Shown: positions 37,858-50,170 of the stretch, piece after piece | Layout of the letters: the number at the start of each line of letters is the position of its first letter | Position numbering within the stretch: position 1 is the stretch's first letter | Assembly (NCBI RefSeq): GCF_009646115.1 | Contig: NZ_CP045720.1 | Span: 1,364,001-1,428,000, forward strand | Direction of reading: 5' to 3' | Length of the DNA: 64,000 nt | Source of the DNA: Pantoea eucalypti | GTDB taxonomy: Bacteria; Pseudomonadota; Gammaproteobacteria; Enterobacterales; Enterobacteriaceae | Position numbers and translations under genes: made by a program | Notes under the pieces: model-generated | Seen by the model: the letters and a program-made list of their open reading frames with translations, nothing else | Told to the model about the DNA's origin: nothing | Database searches by the model: none

Positions 37858-38645
37858 TGGAAACGGGTCTGACATTACGCGGCTTCAGTGCCGGTTATCC
37901 CAAACATAAAGTGATTGAAAACCTCAACGTGGCACCATTGCCACGCGGTGAGATTACCGTTCTGCTGGGACCGAATGGTTGCGGTAAATCGACGCTGTTG
38001 CGTGCACTGGCTGGTTTGAATAAAGGTCAGGGCGAGATGTGGCTTAACGGTGAAGATCTCATGACTCAGCCGTTTGCCCGCCGTGCGAAAAACGTAGTCT
38101 ATCTGCCACAGTCGCTGCCTGCGGGCGTGCATCTGCATGTGCTGGAATCGATTATCGTGGCACAGCGTGCCTCCGGTGGCCTGCACAGTGCCAGCAGTGA
38201 AGCGGAAATCATGCATCTGCTGGAAAAACTGGGCATTGCCCATCTGGCGATGCGCTACCTTGATCAGCTTTCGGGCGGACAGAAGCAGCTGGTCGGGCTG
38301 GCGCAATCTTTAATCCGTCGCCCTAAACTGCTGCTGCTGGATGAACCGCTGAGCGCGCTGGATCTCAATTACCAGTTCCACGTCATGGACCTGGTGCGCC
38401 GCGAAACGGCCCAGCGCAACATTGTGACGGTGGTGGTGGTGCATGACATCAACATCGCGCTGCGTCATGCGCAACATGCCCTGATGCTTAAGCAGGGCGC
38501 GCTGGTCGCAGAAGGGCAGCCGGATAAGGTGATTACGCCGGCTACCCTGGCAAAAGTGTATGGCGTCAACGGCCGTATCGAACACTGCTCACGTGGCATT
38601 CCCCAGGTTATGATCGATGGGCTGACCGGTCCGGCCTTAGTCTGA
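37857..38645 (+). CDS. Iron-siderophore ABC ATPase (FecE/FepC type)
   Basis: A 262-residue ATPase that partners the upstream permease. It has Walker A GPNGCGKST near residues 39-47, Q-loop YLPQSLPAG, signature LSGGQKQLV, Walker B LLLLDEPLSALD and a VVVHDIN switch. The start overlaps the permease stop by one base (TAATG), so the two are translated together. Regulated by the upstream Fur box by inference. The substrate cannot be told from sequence alone. Confidence 0.9.
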   Translation: METGLTLRGFSAGYPKHKVIENLNVAPLPRGEITVLLGPNGCGKSTLLRALAGLNKGQGEMWLNGEDLMTQPFARRAKNVVYLPQSLPAGVHLHVLESIIVAQRASGGLHSASSEAEIMHLLEKLGIAHLAMRYLDQLSGGQKQLVGLAQSLIRRPKLLLLDEPLSALDLNYQFHVMDLVRRETAQRNIVTVVVVHDINIALRHAQHALMLKQGALVAEGQPDKVITPATLAKVYGVNGRIEHCSRGIPQVMIDGLTGPALV

Positions 38646-38752
38646 TCGTCAGGTTAAGGTTGCGGCGGCTGAAGTATCCGCCTCTTTCGGAAAGGGGAGT
38701 GCAGGGCTGGCAGGGCGCTGACGTTGCAACCATGTTCCCGCCTTTACAGCAT

Positions 38753-38782
38753 GCAAAAAAAGAGGGCCGCAATAGCGGCCCT
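38753..38782 (-). terminator. Terminator of the frmA-fghA unit
   Basis: A perfect 8-bp stem AGGGCCGC / GCGGCCCT with a 4-base loop (38763-38782), ending in a T7 run on the minus strand. It lies seven bases past the fghA stop. Confidence 0.88.
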
Positions 38783-38788
38783 GATTAT

Positions 38789-39631
38789 TTACGCCAGCAG
38801 ATGCTGGGCATGGAAGCGAAGATGATCTTCCACAAAACTGGCAATAAAGAAGTAGCTATGGTCATAACCCGGCTGGATACGCAGCGTCAGCGGGAAGCCC
38901 ACCTCGCGGGCGATCTCCTCTAACCGCTCTGGTTGCAGCTGATCGGCCAGGAACTGATCGCTGTCACCCTGATCGATCAGCATTGGCAACCGATGGGAGA
39001 CTTCCGCCATCAGCTGGCAGCTGTCATATTCCCGCCACGCCGCACGATCGTCGCCCAGATAGGCCTGAAACGCTTTCTGGCCCCAAGGCACCTGCATTGG
39101 ATTCACAATCGGTGCAAAGGCTGAAGCCGAGGCAAAGCGGTTACCCAGACGCAGCGCCAGCATCAGCGCGCCGTGTCCGCCCATAGAATGACCCATGATT
39201 GACTGGCGTTCACTGACCTTGAAGTTATCCGCAATCAGGGCAGGTAACTCGCTGCTCAGATAGTCGAACATGCGGAAATGACTCGCCCAGGGTTGCTGGG
39301 TGGCATTGAGATAAAATCCCGCACCCTGACCCAGATCGTATCCCTCATCGTTCGCCACGCCGTCACCGCGCGGGCTGGTGTCCGGCATAATCAGCACCAG
39401 ACCTAGTTCCGCCGCAACGCGCTGCGCGCCCGCTTTGGTGGTGAAATTCTCGTCGTTACAGGTCAGGCCGGCTAAAAACCAGACCACCGGCGGCGGTGCA
39501 TCACCGTGCGGGGTGGGCAGATAGATGCTAAAGGTCATCGGGCAGTTCAGCACGGCTGACTGATGACGCCAGCGCTGCTGCCAGCCGCCAAAAATACGGT
39601 GTTCTTCCAGTAGCTCCAGAGTGGATGCCAT
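38789..39631 (-). CDS. yeiG: S-formylglutathione hydrolase (FghA, YeiG-like)
   Basis: It hydrolyses S-formylglutathione to formate and glutathione, the last step of glutathione-dependent formaldehyde detoxification. The 280-residue esterase-D family protein is very close to E. coli YeiG (278). It shows [22 protein letters not shown] (read in pieces), MPDTSPRG, and the nucleophile motif [10 protein letters not shown] with the serine near 148; the C-terminal histidine is in [12 protein letters not shown]. It lies 12 bases after frmA, forming a dehydrogenase-hydrolase pair, unlike E. coli where yeiG stands apart from frmA. Confidence 0.94.
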   Translation of the reverse strand: MASTLELLEEHRIFGGWQQRWRHQSAVLNCPMTFSIYLPTPHGDAPPPVVWFLAGLTCNDENFTTKAGAQRVAAELGLVLIMPDTSPRGDGVANDEGYDLGQGAGFYLNATQQPWASHFRMFDYLSSELPALIADNFKVSERQSIMGHSMGGHGALMLALRLGNRFASASAFAPIVNPMQVPWGQKAFQAYLGDDRAAWREYDSCQLMAEVSHRLPMLIDQGDSDQFLADQLQPERLEEIAREVGFPLTLRIQPGYDHSYFFIASFVEDHLRFHAQHLLA

Positions 39632-39643
39632 AACGCCTCCTGA

Positions 39644-41753
<2,110 letters not shown>

Positions 41754-41789
41754 ATCTTCTCTTCCTGTAAACAAGTTGGTTAATATTAT

Positions 41790-41802
41790 TCACTTTCCGT
41801 GA
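41790..41802. promoter_or_regulatory. Candidate LysR operator (T-N11-A)
   Basis: TCACTTTCCGTGA is a T-N11-A motif with the inverted arms TCAC / GTGA, located in the divergent interval between the LysR gene and the MFS gene. It fits the general form of LysR recognition sites. Only a single site was seen. Confidence 0.4.
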
Positions 41803-41870
41803 GTTTAGTCATCCTGCATGCTATTAGCAAGTCAGAAGAGATCTCAGGGCAGAACAACAGGAGTTCAGCA

Positions 41871-42998
41871 ATGGCGTTACGCGTCGCGCTCAGTGCATTT
41901 TTAACTTTATTTGTGGCGATGGGCATAGGGCGATTTGCCTTTACGCCGCAGGTGCCACTGATGATTCAGGCTCACCAGCTGACGCTTACCAGTGCCAGCC
42001 TGGTCGCAGCCCTCAACTATTTAGGCTACCTGTGTGGCTCCTTTGATGCGATGCGGGCGCATCAAAGGGTCGAACTGCGGCTGCAGGCGGGTGTATGGGG
42101 CGCGGTAATCCTGACGCTGCTCTCGGCACTGGCAACCGGCCCGTGGCTGCATGGCGCTATTCGTTTTCTGATTGGCTGGGCCAGCGGCTGGGCGATGGTG
42201 CTGGTGGCGGCCTGGAGCAACGAACAGCTGCATCGGCATGGGCGGGCAGGGTTGTCGGCGGCCGTGTTTGCCGGACCGGGTTGCGGCATTTTTGTCAGTG
42301 GTTTGCTGGGGGTAGCGCTGCACACATTCCAGGTCTCCGCCGGTCTTGCCTGGGCTGCTTACGGGGCGCTGGCGCTGCTGCTGATTGCGTTAATCACCCG
42401 TAATTTACCGCGTCGCGGCGAACTGCATCGTCCGGATCAGGCACCCGAGCCGCTGGTGCTGAACCGCAATCTTAAAAGGCTGGTGCTGAGTTACAGTCTG
42501 GCAGGGTTTGGCTACATCCTGCCCGCGACTTTTCTGTCGCAGATGGCCGCCACACGTTTTCCTGACGGCATCTTCGCGCAGTTTGTCTGGCCGATATTTG
42601 GCGGGGCGGCAATGATCGGCATCCTGCTGGGTATTCTGACGCGGCGCTGGGGGCACAGCCATGTCCGCCTGGCGCTGGTGCTCTGGGCACAGGCGCTGGG
42701 TGTGTTTGCTGCGGCGCTGCTGCCCGGCTTTAGTGGCCTGCTGGCCGGTGCGTTGCTGGTCGGAGGCGGCTTCCTGAGTGTGGTGCAGTTGTCTATGCTC
42801 TGCGCCCGCGAACTGGCGCCCAACCATCTGCGATTCATGGCTGGCCTGCTGACGACCGGCTATGCGATTGGACAACTTGTCGGCCCGCTGCTCTCTTTTC
42901 TCTCAACGGCCTTGTTACATCGGCTTGAGCCTGCGCTCTGGGTGGCAGGGGTGAGTCTGGTCTGGGCAGGCCTGCTGGTCTGGCGAAGAATTGAGTGA
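41871..42998 (+). CDS. MFS transporter, YbfB/YjiJ family
   Basis: A 375-residue membrane protein with about twelve helices. The start MALRVALSAFLTLFVAMGIGRFAFTPQVPLM has the GIGRFAFTP motif typical of the YbfB/YjiJ family, and FLIGWASGWAMVLVAAW and GFLSVVQLSMLCAREL follow. The frame is open back to a GTG at 41799, but ATG 41871 has ACAGGAG upstream. Substrate unknown. Probably controlled by the divergent LysR regulator. Confidence 0.85.
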   Translation: MALRVALSAFLTLFVAMGIGRFAFTPQVPLMIQAHQLTLTSASLVAALNYLGYLCGSFDAMRAHQRVELRLQAGVWGAVILTLLSALATGPWLHGAIRFLIGWASGWAMVLVAAWSNEQLHRHGRAGLSAAVFAGPGCGIFVSGLLGVALHTFQVSAGLAWAAYGALALLLIALITRNLPRRGELHRPDQAPEPLVLNRNLKRLVLSYSLAGFGYILPATFLSQMAATRFPDGIFAQFVWPIFGGAAMIGILLGILTRRWGHSHVRLALVLWAQALGVFAAALLPGFSGLLAGALLVGGGFLSVVQLSMLCARELAPNHLRFMAGLLTTGYAIGQLVGPLLSFLSTALLHRLEPALWVAGVSLVWAGLLVWRRIE

Positions 42999-43122
42999 AA
43001 AGCTTTCATCACCAATCTGATTGATTGCTGGATTCCCCGCAAAGAAAGTTTCACAATACGCGCCTGATTACAGGGCCCGCAGGCAAAAGCTTGCGGGCGC
43101 AACACCAGCCGGAGAAGAGTAG

Positions 43123-43788
43123 ATGAGCACCTTAAGTCAGGAAGCTGCCCTGGTTCACGAAGCGCTGCTGGCGCGTGGACTGGAAACGCCGTTACGTGCA
43201 CCGACGCGCGACATTGATGACGAAACGCGTAAAAGCCTGATTGCCGGGCACATGACCGAGATTATGCAGCTGCTGAATCTGGATCTTGAAGATGACAGCC
43301 TGATGGAAACGCCACATCGCATCGCCAAAATGTATGTGGATGAAATCTTTTCCGGTCTCGACTACGCAAACTTCCCGAAAATCACCGTCATTGAGAACAA
43401 AATGAAGGTCGATGAGATGGTGACCGTGCGTGATATCACCCTGACCAGCACCTGTGAACACCACTTTGTGATCATCGATGGCAAGGCTACCGTCGCCTAT
43501 ATTCCTAAAGAAAAGGTGATTGGCCTGTCGAAAATCAACCGCATCGTGCAGTTCTTTGCTCAGCGTCCGCAGGTGCAGGAGCGGCTGACGCAGCAGGTTC
43601 TGGTTGCATTGCAGACGCTGCTGGGCACTAACAATGTGGCTGTTTCCATTGATGCGGTGCACTACTGTGTCAAAGCGCGTGGCGTAAAAGATGCCACCAG
43701 CGCCACCACCACGACGTCGCTGGGTGGCCTGTTCAAGTCCAGTCAGAACACCCGTCAGGAATTTTTGCGCGCGGTGCGCCATAGTTGA
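43123..43788 (+). CDS. folE: GTP cyclohydrolase I (FolE)
   Basis: FolE converts GTP to 7,8-dihydroneopterin triphosphate, the first step of folate synthesis. The 221-residue protein (E. coli 222) has the zinc ligands in TSTCEHHF (Cys, His) and VHYCVKARG (Cys), and the signatures [13 protein letters not shown] and [22 protein letters not shown] (read in pieces). The ATG is preceded by GGAGAAGAG. Confidence 0.97.
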   Translation: MSTLSQEAALVHEALLARGLETPLRAPTRDIDDETRKSLIAGHMTEIMQLLNLDLEDDSLMETPHRIAKMYVDEIFSGLDYANFPKITVIENKMKVDEMVTVRDITLTSTCEHHFVIIDGKATVAYIPKEKVIGLSKINRIVQFFAQRPQVQERLTQQVLVALQTLLGTNNVAVSIDAVHYCVKARGVKDATSATTTTSLGGLFKSSQNTRQEFLRAVRHS

Positions 43789-43836
43789 GTTTATGGCGGG
43801 CGCATAACGTTGCCCGCCTCAATGTGCAGGTGCCGC

Positions 43837-44997
43837 ATGCAACGCTATCACGCGCTGGATTTCATTCGTGGATGTGCCATTCTCGGCATTCTGCTGCTCA
43901 ATATTGTCGGCTTCGGTCTGCCTTCAGCCGCCTACCTTAATCCAGCCTGGCAGGGTAGCGTCACGCTTTCCGATGCCTGGACATGGGCACTCTCTGACGT
44001 TTTTGCTCAGCTCAAATTCCTCACGCTGTTTGCGCTGCTGTTTGGCGCGGGTCTGCAAATGCAGCTGCCGCGCGGCAGTCGCTGGCTCACAGCCCGGCTT
44101 TCCCTTCTGGTCCTGATCGGTTTTGTTCACGGGGTTTTTCTCTGGGAAGGGGACATCCTGCTGGACTACGGCATTATCGGGCTGGTGGTGTGGCGGGTAC
44201 TGCGTGATGTTCCCTCCACCCGCAGCCTGATGAATACCGGCATTCTGCTCTACCTGGTCGGCTGCGGGGTGCTGCTGGTGTTTGGGTCGATCTCCTCTCC
44301 TGAGCCGACTAATTCCTGGCTGCCGGGTGCAGCAGAACTGCAATATGAACAGTTCTGGAAACTTGCTGGCGGCTGGGACGCGATACAGAACCGGCTGGAC
44401 CATCTTTCGTCAGGGCTGATGGCGCTTGCAGCGCAGTATGGCTGGCAGCTGGCAGGTCTGATGATGATCGGTGGCGCACTGCTGCGCAGCGGCTGGCTGA
44501 TTGGCGAATTCCCTGCACGGCATTATCGTCAGGCGGCGGCGCTGCTGTTAATCATTGGGTTCTCCATTGCGGTGGCCGGTGTGGCAGCGCAATGGCTGTT
44601 ACATTGGGAGTTTCGCTGGACCGCATTTTACCTGCAAGCGCCGCGCGACCTTGCCAGCCCGCTAATTAGTCTGGGCTACACCGCTCTCTGCCTGGCTTAC
44701 TGGCCGCAGATCGCGCGCTGGCGCATCAGCTATGCCATCCAGTGCGTGGGCCGGATGGCGCTGACCAACTACCTGCTTCAGACCGTGATCTGCACTACGT
44801 TGTTCTATCGCTTTGGCTTCTATATGCACTTCACCCGGCTGGAGCTGGTGCTGATGGTGCCTGCGGTGTGGCTCATCAATATTCTGTTTTCTCTCATCTG
44901 GTTACATTTCTTCGCACAGGGTCCGCTGGAATGGCTGTGGCGGCGGTTTACGCTGCTCTCAGCCGGTAAATCACGCATCACTGACAACGCAGGATAA
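43837..44997 (+). CDS. yeiB: DUF418 inner-membrane protein YeiB
   Basis: A 386-residue polytopic membrane protein (E. coli YeiB 385) with about ten helices. Conserved blocks: LDFIRGCAILGILLLNIVGFGLPSAAYLNP (in pieces), LFALLFGAGLQMQLPRG and the DUF418 C-terminal GRMALTNYLLQTVICT. The DUF418 family is related to acyltransferase-3-like membrane proteins; no function is established. The frame is open nine codons upstream, but MQRYHALDF matches E. coli. It precedes galS as in E. coli. Confidence 0.9.
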   Translation: MQRYHALDFIRGCAILGILLLNIVGFGLPSAAYLNPAWQGSVTLSDAWTWALSDVFAQLKFLTLFALLFGAGLQMQLPRGSRWLTARLSLLVLIGFVHGVFLWEGDILLDYGIIGLVVWRVLRDVPSTRSLMNTGILLYLVGCGVLLVFGSISSPEPTNSWLPGAAELQYEQFWKLAGGWDAIQNRLDHLSSGLMALAAQYGWQLAGLMMIGGALLRSGWLIGEFPARHYRQAAALLLIIGFSIAVAGVAAQWLLHWEFRWTAFYLQAPRDLASPLISLGYTALCLAYWPQIARWRISYAIQCVGRMALTNYLLQTVICTTLFYRFGFYMHFTRLELVLMVPAVWLINILFSLIWLHFFAQGPLEWLWRRFTLLSAGKSRITDNAG

Positions 44998-45028
44998 TGA
45001 CCGCCATCACAAAGGTTGCAGAATTGTA

Positions 45029-45042
45029 TGTAACCGTTTTCA
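45029..45042 (+). promoter_or_regulatory. GalR/GalS operator upstream of galS
   Basis: TGTAACCGTTTTCA fits the gal operator pattern TGNAANCGNTTNCA exactly and lies 102 bases before the galS ATG. It predicts autoregulation by GalS and repression by GalR. Confidence 0.8.
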
Positions 45043-45046
45043 TTGA

Positions 45047-45062
45047 TGTGACGCAATTCACG
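45047..45062 (+). promoter_or_regulatory. CRP site upstream of galS
   Basis: TGTGA-CGCAAT-TCACG matches 9 of 10 conserved CRP positions and directly follows the gal operator, the same order as at mglB. Confidence 0.7.
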
Positions 45063-45143
45063 CTGCTCGCCTCCCGCCCCTGACAGAATAGCGCCGGTGT
45101 ACAACCCGGCGTGATGCCTAATTTTCCTTTCTGGAACTGCTGC

Positions 45144-46184
45144 ATGATAACTATTCGTGATGTTGCCCGTCAGGCTGGCGTGTCAGTGGCGACCGTGTCG
45201 CGCGTCCTTAATCAGAGCAACGCCGTGACCTCAGACACCCGTGATACCGTGTTACAGGCGGTTGAAGCGCTGGGCTATCGCCCTAACGCCAACGCCCAGG
45301 CGCTGGCGACGCAGGTCAGCGACACGATTGGGGTGGTGGTGATGGATGTCTCCGATCCCTTCTTCGGGGCGCTGGTTAAAGCAGTCGATACCGTAGCGCA
45401 GCGCGTGCACAAACATGTGTTAATCAGCAACTCCTGGCATCAGGAAGAGAAAGAGCGTCATGCCATTGAAGTGCTGATCCGTCAACGCTGTAGCGCGCTG
45501 GTGGTGCACGCAAAAACACTGCCGGACGCGGAACTGGCGGACTTTATGCAGCACGTACCCGGCATGGTAGTCATTAACCGTATCGTTCCCGGTTTTGAAC
45601 ACCGCAGCGTCAGTCTGGATAACGTCACTGGCGCATTGATGGCTTCAAGAACCCTTTTACAACAGGGACATAGCCGCATCGGCTATCTTTGCTCCAGTCA
45701 TCCGATCGAAGATGTGGCCCAGCGTCGTGAAGGATGGATGCAGGCAATGGCAGAGCAGGGCGTTCGGCCCCAGGAGAGCTGGATAGCCAGTGCAGAGCCC
45801 GACATGCAGGGCGGTGAAGCAGCGATGGTGGAGTTGCTGGGGCGCAATCTCAACCTTACGGCGGTGTTTGCCTATAACGACGGCATGGCTGCTGGCGCGC
45901 TCACTGCGCTGAAAGACAACGGCATTCAGGTTCCACAGCATTATTCTGTCATTGGCTTCGATGATATTCCCATTTCCCGTTACACCGACCCACAGTTAAC
46001 GACTGTTCGCTATCCCATTGTATCTATGGCAAAAATCGCCACAGAACTGGCACTGCAGGGCGCAGCAGGCCTGCTTGATGACACCGCAACACATATCTTT
46101 ATGCCGACGCTGGTGCGGCGTCATTCGGTGGCGCAGCGGCAAAATGTGGAGTCCGTCACTAATTCAGGTGATTCAGGCATGTAA
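45144..46184 (+). CDS. galS: Galactose isorepressor GalS
   Basis: A LacI/GalR-family repressor of 346 residues, same length as E. coli GalS. The helix-turn-helix [23 protein letters not shown] is at the N-terminus and the hinge [19 protein letters not shown] follows; the sugar-binding domain holds [17 protein letters not shown]. It represses mglBAC and other galactose genes in the absence of galactose. The ATG at 45144 is chosen over an in-frame ATG 11 codons earlier by similarity. Its stop codon lies inside the mglB gal operator. Confidence 0.96.
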   Translation: MITIRDVARQAGVSVATVSRVLNQSNAVTSDTRDTVLQAVEALGYRPNANAQALATQVSDTIGVVVMDVSDPFFGALVKAVDTVAQRVHKHVLISNSWHQEEKERHAIEVLIRQRCSALVVHAKTLPDAELADFMQHVPGMVVINRIVPGFEHRSVSLDNVTGALMASRTLLQQGHSRIGYLCSSHPIEDVAQRREGWMQAMAEQGVRPQESWIASAEPDMQGGEAAMVELLGRNLNLTAVFAYNDGMAAGALTALKDNGIQVPQHYSVIGFDDIPISRYTDPQLTTVRYPIVSMAKIATELALQGAAGLLDDTATHIFMPTLVRRHSVAQRQNVESVTNSGDSGM

Positions 46185-46193
46185 CCGTTTTCA
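46180..46193 (+). promoter_or_regulatory. GalR/GalS operator upstream of mglB
   Basis: TGTAACCGTTTTCA is identical to the operator ahead of galS. It overlaps the galS stop codon (TAA at 46182-46184) and adjoins the CRP site, so repressor and CRP would act on the mglB promoter from neighbouring sites. Confidence 0.82.
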
Positions 46194-46493
46194 ATCTGTG
46201 ATTACATTCACAGTTAATTAACATTGCTCTCACTATGATGGCAGCGTCTTACCGGACTGAAACATTATGTAACGCCAGTGTAACGGCATCAGTTGTGGTC
46301 TCAGTAGCCGGTTATAGGGTTCACCCCCTCTTCATGGAAGCATTCAGGCACAAGGATGTCAGGTTTTAGACGGTGTTCAACGGCTCAACATCCCCATTAC
46401 GTTAGCCGACGCGCCGATCTGTTTTACCGATTGCTCTCCCGCATGTTACGCGGTAGCGCTAAAAAGACCCTGCATAATAAAACCGGAGATACC
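46185..46493 (+). other. galS-mglB intergenic control region
   Basis: A 309-base non-coding interval that begins inside the gal operator and holds the CRP site, the mglB promoter by inference and a long leader. I see no protein-like frame in it; the open frame running into mglB from 46356 has no resemblance to MglB before its signal peptide. Confidence 0.6.
46197..46212 (+). promoter_or_regulatory. CRP site upstream of mglB
   Basis: TGTGA-TTACAT-TCACA is a perfect match to the CRP half-sites. It explains cAMP-CRP activation of the methyl-galactoside operon. Confidence 0.88.
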
Positions 46494-47489
46494 ATGAATA
46501 AGAAGGTTTTCACGCTTACAGCACTGGTTGCCAGCATGATGTTTGGTGCAACCGCTCACGCAGCTGACACCCGTATCGGCGTGACCATTTACAAATACGA
46601 TGACAACTTCATGTCAATGGTGCGTAAAGACATCGAGAAAGAAGCGAAAGCGATCGGTGGCGTACAGTTGCTGATGAATGACTCACAAAACGACCAGTCC
46701 AAACAGAACGATCAGGTTGACGTGCTGATGGCAAAAGGCGTGAAAGCGCTGGCGATTAACCTGGTTGACCCGGCTGCCGCTGCGGTGATCGTAGACAAAG
46801 CGCGTGCTAACGATGTGCCGGTTGTCTTCTTCAACAAAGAACCGAACGCCAAAGTGCTGGCAGGTTATGACAAAGCCTACTACGTCGGTACCGACTCTAA
46901 AGAGTCCGGCATCATTCAGGGTCAGCTGATCGAGAAACACTGGAAAGCGACGCCAGCCTGGGATTTGAACAAAGATGGCACCATTCAGTTCGTGCTGCTG
47001 AAAGGCGAGCCGGGTCATCCTGATGCAGAAGCCCGTACCAAATATGTGATCGACACCCTGAACAAAGATGGTCTGAAAACCCAGCAGTTAGCAATGGATA
47101 CGGCCATGTGGGATACCGCGCAGGCTAAAGATAAGATGGATGCATGGTTGTCAGGCCCGAACGCCAAAAAAATCGAAGTGGTGATTGCCAACAACGATGC
47201 GATGGCAATGGGTGCGGTTGAAGCGCTGAAAGCGCACAACATGACGTCAATCCCTGTGTTCGGCGTCGATGCTCTGCCAGAAGCGCTGGCGCTGGTTAAA
47301 TCTGGTGCGCTGGCCGGTACCGTGCTGAACGATGCGGAAAACCAGGCGAAAGCGACGCTGGATATTGCCAATAACCTGGCGAACGGCAAAGCGGCAACTG
47401 ACGGCACTAACTTCAAGATGGTTGATAAGATCGTCCGCGTTCCTTACGTGCCGGTTGATAAAGAAAATCTGTCTCAGTTCGTGAAATAA
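46494..47489 (+). CDS. mglB: Galactose/glucose-binding protein MglB
   Basis: Periplasmic D-galactose/D-glucose-binding protein of the Mgl importer and, in E. coli, the ligand partner of the chemoreceptor Trg. 331 residues (E. coli 332), with a 23-residue signal peptide ending AHA. Mature features: [17 protein letters not shown], the sugar-contacting FFNKEPN and the calcium-binding loop DLNKDGTIQ. The start follows CCGGAG. A hairpin terminator between mglB and mglA should keep MglB in excess over the membrane components. Confidence 0.97.
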   Translation: MNKKVFTLTALVASMMFGATAHAADTRIGVTIYKYDDNFMSMVRKDIEKEAKAIGGVQLLMNDSQNDQSKQNDQVDVLMAKGVKALAINLVDPAAAAVIVDKARANDVPVVFFNKEPNAKVLAGYDKAYYVGTDSKESGIIQGQLIEKHWKATPAWDLNKDGTIQFVLLKGEPGHPDAEARTKYVIDTLNKDGLKTQQLAMDTAMWDTAQAKDKMDAWLSGPNAKKIEVVIANNDAMAMGAVEALKAHNMTSIPVFGVDALPEALALVKSGALAGTVLNDAENQAKATLDIANNLANGKAATDGTNFKMVDKIVRVPYVPVDKENLSQFVK

Positions 47490-47500
47490 GATCGATTACG

Positions 47501-47526
47501 GGCGCGACCGCGGTCGCGCCTTTTTT
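47501..47526 (+). terminator. Intra-operon attenuator between mglB and mglA
   Basis: The 20-bp palindrome GGCGCGACCGCGGTCGCGCC (47501-47520) is followed by T6. It is a near-ideal intrinsic terminator placed 11 bases after mglB, so only part of transcription should reach mglA and mglC. Confidence 0.88.
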
Positions 47527-47557
47527 ATGTCACCACCGTTTTTTAGCCAGGTAAAAT

Positions 47558-49078
47558 ATGGCCAGTGATAACACGACCGCGCAGCGAGAATATTTGCTGG
47601 AAATGACGAATGTTTCAAAATCATTTCCCGGCGTTAAAGCGTTAGATAATGTTAATTTGAAAGTGCGGCCTCACTCTGTTCATGCATTAATGGGCGAGAA
47701 CGGTGCCGGGAAATCCACATTATTAAAATGCCTGTTTGGTATCTATAAAAAAGATACCGGCAGTATCCTGTTTCAGGGTAACGAGATCGATTATAAAAGC
47801 TCCAAAGAGGCGCTGGAAAATGGCGTGTCGATGGTGCATCAGGAATTAAACCTGGTACTGCAACGTACCGTGATGGACAACATGTGGCTTGGGCGCTATC
47901 CGCGCAAAGGCTTTTTTGTCGATCAGGATAAAATGTATCAGGATACAAAAGCGATTTTTGACGAGCTGGATATCGATATCGATCCGCGCGACAAAGTTGC
48001 CAATCTTTCTGTGTCTCAGATGCAGATGATTGAAATTGCCAAAGCGTTCTCTTACGACGCGAAAATTGTGATTATGGATGAACCGACTTCCTCGCTGACT
48101 GAGAAAGAGGTTAATCACCTGTTCACGATTATTCGCAAACTGAAAGATCGCGGCTGCGGCATTGTTTATATTTCGCACAAGATGGAAGAGATTTTCCAGC
48201 TGTGCGATGAGATCACCATTCTGCGTGATGGTCAGTGGATTACCTCTCAGCCGCTGGAAGGGCTGGATATGGATAAGATCATCGCTATGATGGTCGGCCG
48301 TTCACTGAACCAGCGTTTCCCTGACCGTACCAACGTGCCAGGCGAGACCATTCTTGAGGTGCGCAATCTGACGTCGCTGCGTCAGCCGTCGATTCGTGAC
48401 ATCTCATTTGATCTGCGTAAAGGGGAGATACTCGGCATTGCCGGGCTGGTGGGCGCCAAACGTACCGATATCGTCGAAACGCTGTTTGGCATTCGCGAAA
48501 AATCGGGCGGCACCATTAAACTGCATGGTAAACCGATTAATAATCACAGCGCCAACGAAGCCATTAACCACGGTTTTGCGCTGGTGACGGAAGAGCGTCG
48601 CTCAACCGGTATTTATGCTTATCTGGATATTGGTTTTAACTCGCTTATTTCCAATATTAAAAAATATAAAAACAGTATGGGGCTGCTGGATAATAAACGC
48701 ATGAAGAGTGATACCCAGTGGGTGATCGATTCTATGCGCGTTAAGACACCAGGCCACCATACTCAAATTGGTTCGCTTTCGGGCGGTAACCAGCAAAAAG
48801 TGATTATTGGCCGCTGGTTATTGACCCAGCCTGAAATCCTGATGCTTGATGAACCAACTCGCGGTATTGATGTTGGTGCAAAATTCGAAATTTACCAGTT
48901 GATTGCTGAGCTGGCGAAGAAAGAAAAGGGCATCATTATTATCTCTTCTGAAATGCCGGAGCTGTTAGGCATTACCGATCGTATTCTGGTAATGAGTAAT
49001 GGACTGGTAGCAGGCATAGTTGATACCAAAACGACCACGCAGAACGAAATATTGCGTTTAGCGTCATTACACCTTTAA
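47558..49078 (+). CDS. mglA: Galactose ABC importer ATPase MglA
   Basis: A 506-residue protein (same length as E. coli MglA) with two ABC domains. The first has an intact Walker [10 protein letters not shown] and Walker [12 protein letters not shown]. The second has the degenerate P-loop GLVGAKRTD typical of sugar importers but keeps LSGGNQQK and [11 protein letters not shown]. It energises MglC. The 5' part is AT-rich for this genome. Confidence 0.97.
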   Translation: MASDNTTAQREYLLEMTNVSKSFPGVKALDNVNLKVRPHSVHALMGENGAGKSTLLKCLFGIYKKDTGSILFQGNEIDYKSSKEALENGVSMVHQELNLVLQRTVMDNMWLGRYPRKGFFVDQDKMYQDTKAIFDELDIDIDPRDKVANLSVSQMQMIEIAKAFSYDAKIVIMDEPTSSLTEKEVNHLFTIIRKLKDRGCGIVYISHKMEEIFQLCDEITILRDGQWITSQPLEGLDMDKIIAMMVGRSLNQRFPDRTNVPGETILEVRNLTSLRQPSIRDISFDLRKGEILGIAGLVGAKRTDIVETLFGIREKSGGTIKLHGKPINNHSANEAINHGFALVTEERRSTGIYAYLDIGFNSLISNIKKYKNSMGLLDNKRMKSDTQWVIDSMRVKTPGHHTQIGSLSGGNQQKVIIGRWLLTQPEILMLDEPTRGIDVGAKFEIYQLIAELAKKEKGIIIISSEMPELLGITDRILVMSNGLVAGIVDTKTTTQNEILRLASLHL

Positions 49079-49097
49079 TGAAGCAAGGGCTGTTAAC

Positions 49098-50108
49098 ATG
49101 AAAGCGACCACAAAAAAGAATGCGCTAACCTGGTTAAAAGAGGGCGGCATTTACGTCGTTCTGCTGGTATTGCTGGCTATTATTATCTTCCAGGATCCAT
49201 CGTTCTTAAGTTTAATGAACCTGAGTAATATTCTGACCCAATCTTCAGTGCGCATTATTATTGCACTGGGTGTGGCGGGTCTGATTGTGACCCAGGGTAC
49301 TGACCTGTCAGCCGGACGTCAGGTTGGTCTGGCTGCGGTTGTCGCCGCGACGTTGCTGCAGGCGATGGATAACGCGAACAAAGTCTTCCCGACGCTGGAT
49401 ACCGTGCCGATTCCACTGGTTATTCTGACCGTGTGCATCATCGGCGGTGTGATTGGTCTGGTCAACGGTGTGATTATTGCTTACCTGAAGGTAACGCCAT
49501 TTATCACCACGCTGGGCACCATGATTATCGTTTACGGTATCAACTCACTCTATTATGACTTTGTTGGCGCATCACCGATTGCCGGTTTTGACGCAGGCTT
49601 CTCGAAATTCACCCAGGGCTTCTTGCGCTTTGGTGATTTCAAACTGTCGTTCATCACGTTCTACGCTGTGATTGCCATTATTTTCGTCTGGGTGCTGTGG
49701 AACAAAACCCGCTTCGGCAAAAACATTTTTGCTATCGGCGGTAACCCGGAAGCGGCGAAAGTGTCAGGCGTGAACGTCCCGATGAACCTGATCATGATCT
49801 ATGCCCTGTCAGGTGTATTCTACGCCTTCGGCGGGATGCTGGAAGCGGGTCGTATCGGTTCTGCCACCAACAACCTCGGCTTTATGTATGAGCTGGATGC
49901 GATTGCGGCCTGTGTGGTCGGCGGCGTCTCCTTCGCCGGTGGTGTGGGTAGCGTAGCGGGCGTCGTGACCGGTGTACTGATCTTCACCGTTATCAACTAC
50001 GGTCTGACCTATATCGGCGTCAACCCTTACTGGCAGTACATCATTAAAGGCGGCATCATTATCTTCGCCGTTGCGCTGGATTCACTGAAATACTCTCGTA
50101 AGAAGTAA
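49098..50108 (+). CDS. mglC: Galactose ABC importer permease MglC
   Basis: A 336-residue permease of the RbsC/AraH family (same length as E. coli MglC) with eight to ten helices. Signatures: NILTQSSVRIIIALGVAGLIVTQGTDLSAGRQVGL (in pieces), the cytoplasmic coupling loop GGNPEAAKVSGVNV and AIAACVVGGVSFAGG. Last gene of mglBAC, followed by a strong terminator. Confidence 0.97.
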   Translation: MKATTKKNALTWLKEGGIYVVLLVLLAIIIFQDPSFLSLMNLSNILTQSSVRIIIALGVAGLIVTQGTDLSAGRQVGLAAVVAATLLQAMDNANKVFPTLDTVPIPLVILTVCIIGGVIGLVNGVIIAYLKVTPFITTLGTMIIVYGINSLYYDFVGASPIAGFDAGFSKFTQGFLRFGDFKLSFITFYAVIAIIFVWVLWNKTRFGKNIFAIGGNPEAAKVSGVNVPMNLIMIYALSGVFYAFGGMLEAGRIGSATNNLGFMYELDAIAACVVGGVSFAGGVGSVAGVVTGVLIFTVINYGLTYIGVNPYWQYIIKGGIIIFAVALDSLKYSRKK

Positions 50109-50127
50109 GTCTGATTCAACGCTAAGA

Positions 50128-50152
50128 AAGCGACCTTCGGGTCGCTTTTTTT
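50128..50152 (+). terminator. Terminator of mglBAC
   Basis: A perfect 8-bp stem AAGCGACC / GGTCGCTT closed by a TTCG tetraloop (50128-50147), followed by a T run to 50152. Confidence 0.92.
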
Positions 50153-50170
50153 ATGGGCAGATGTTGTGAG

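Noticed and set aside
48430..48470. Degenerate second P-loop in MglA considered as a damaging mutation.
   Set aside because: This degeneration is normal in sugar-import ATPases of the MglA/RbsA family.
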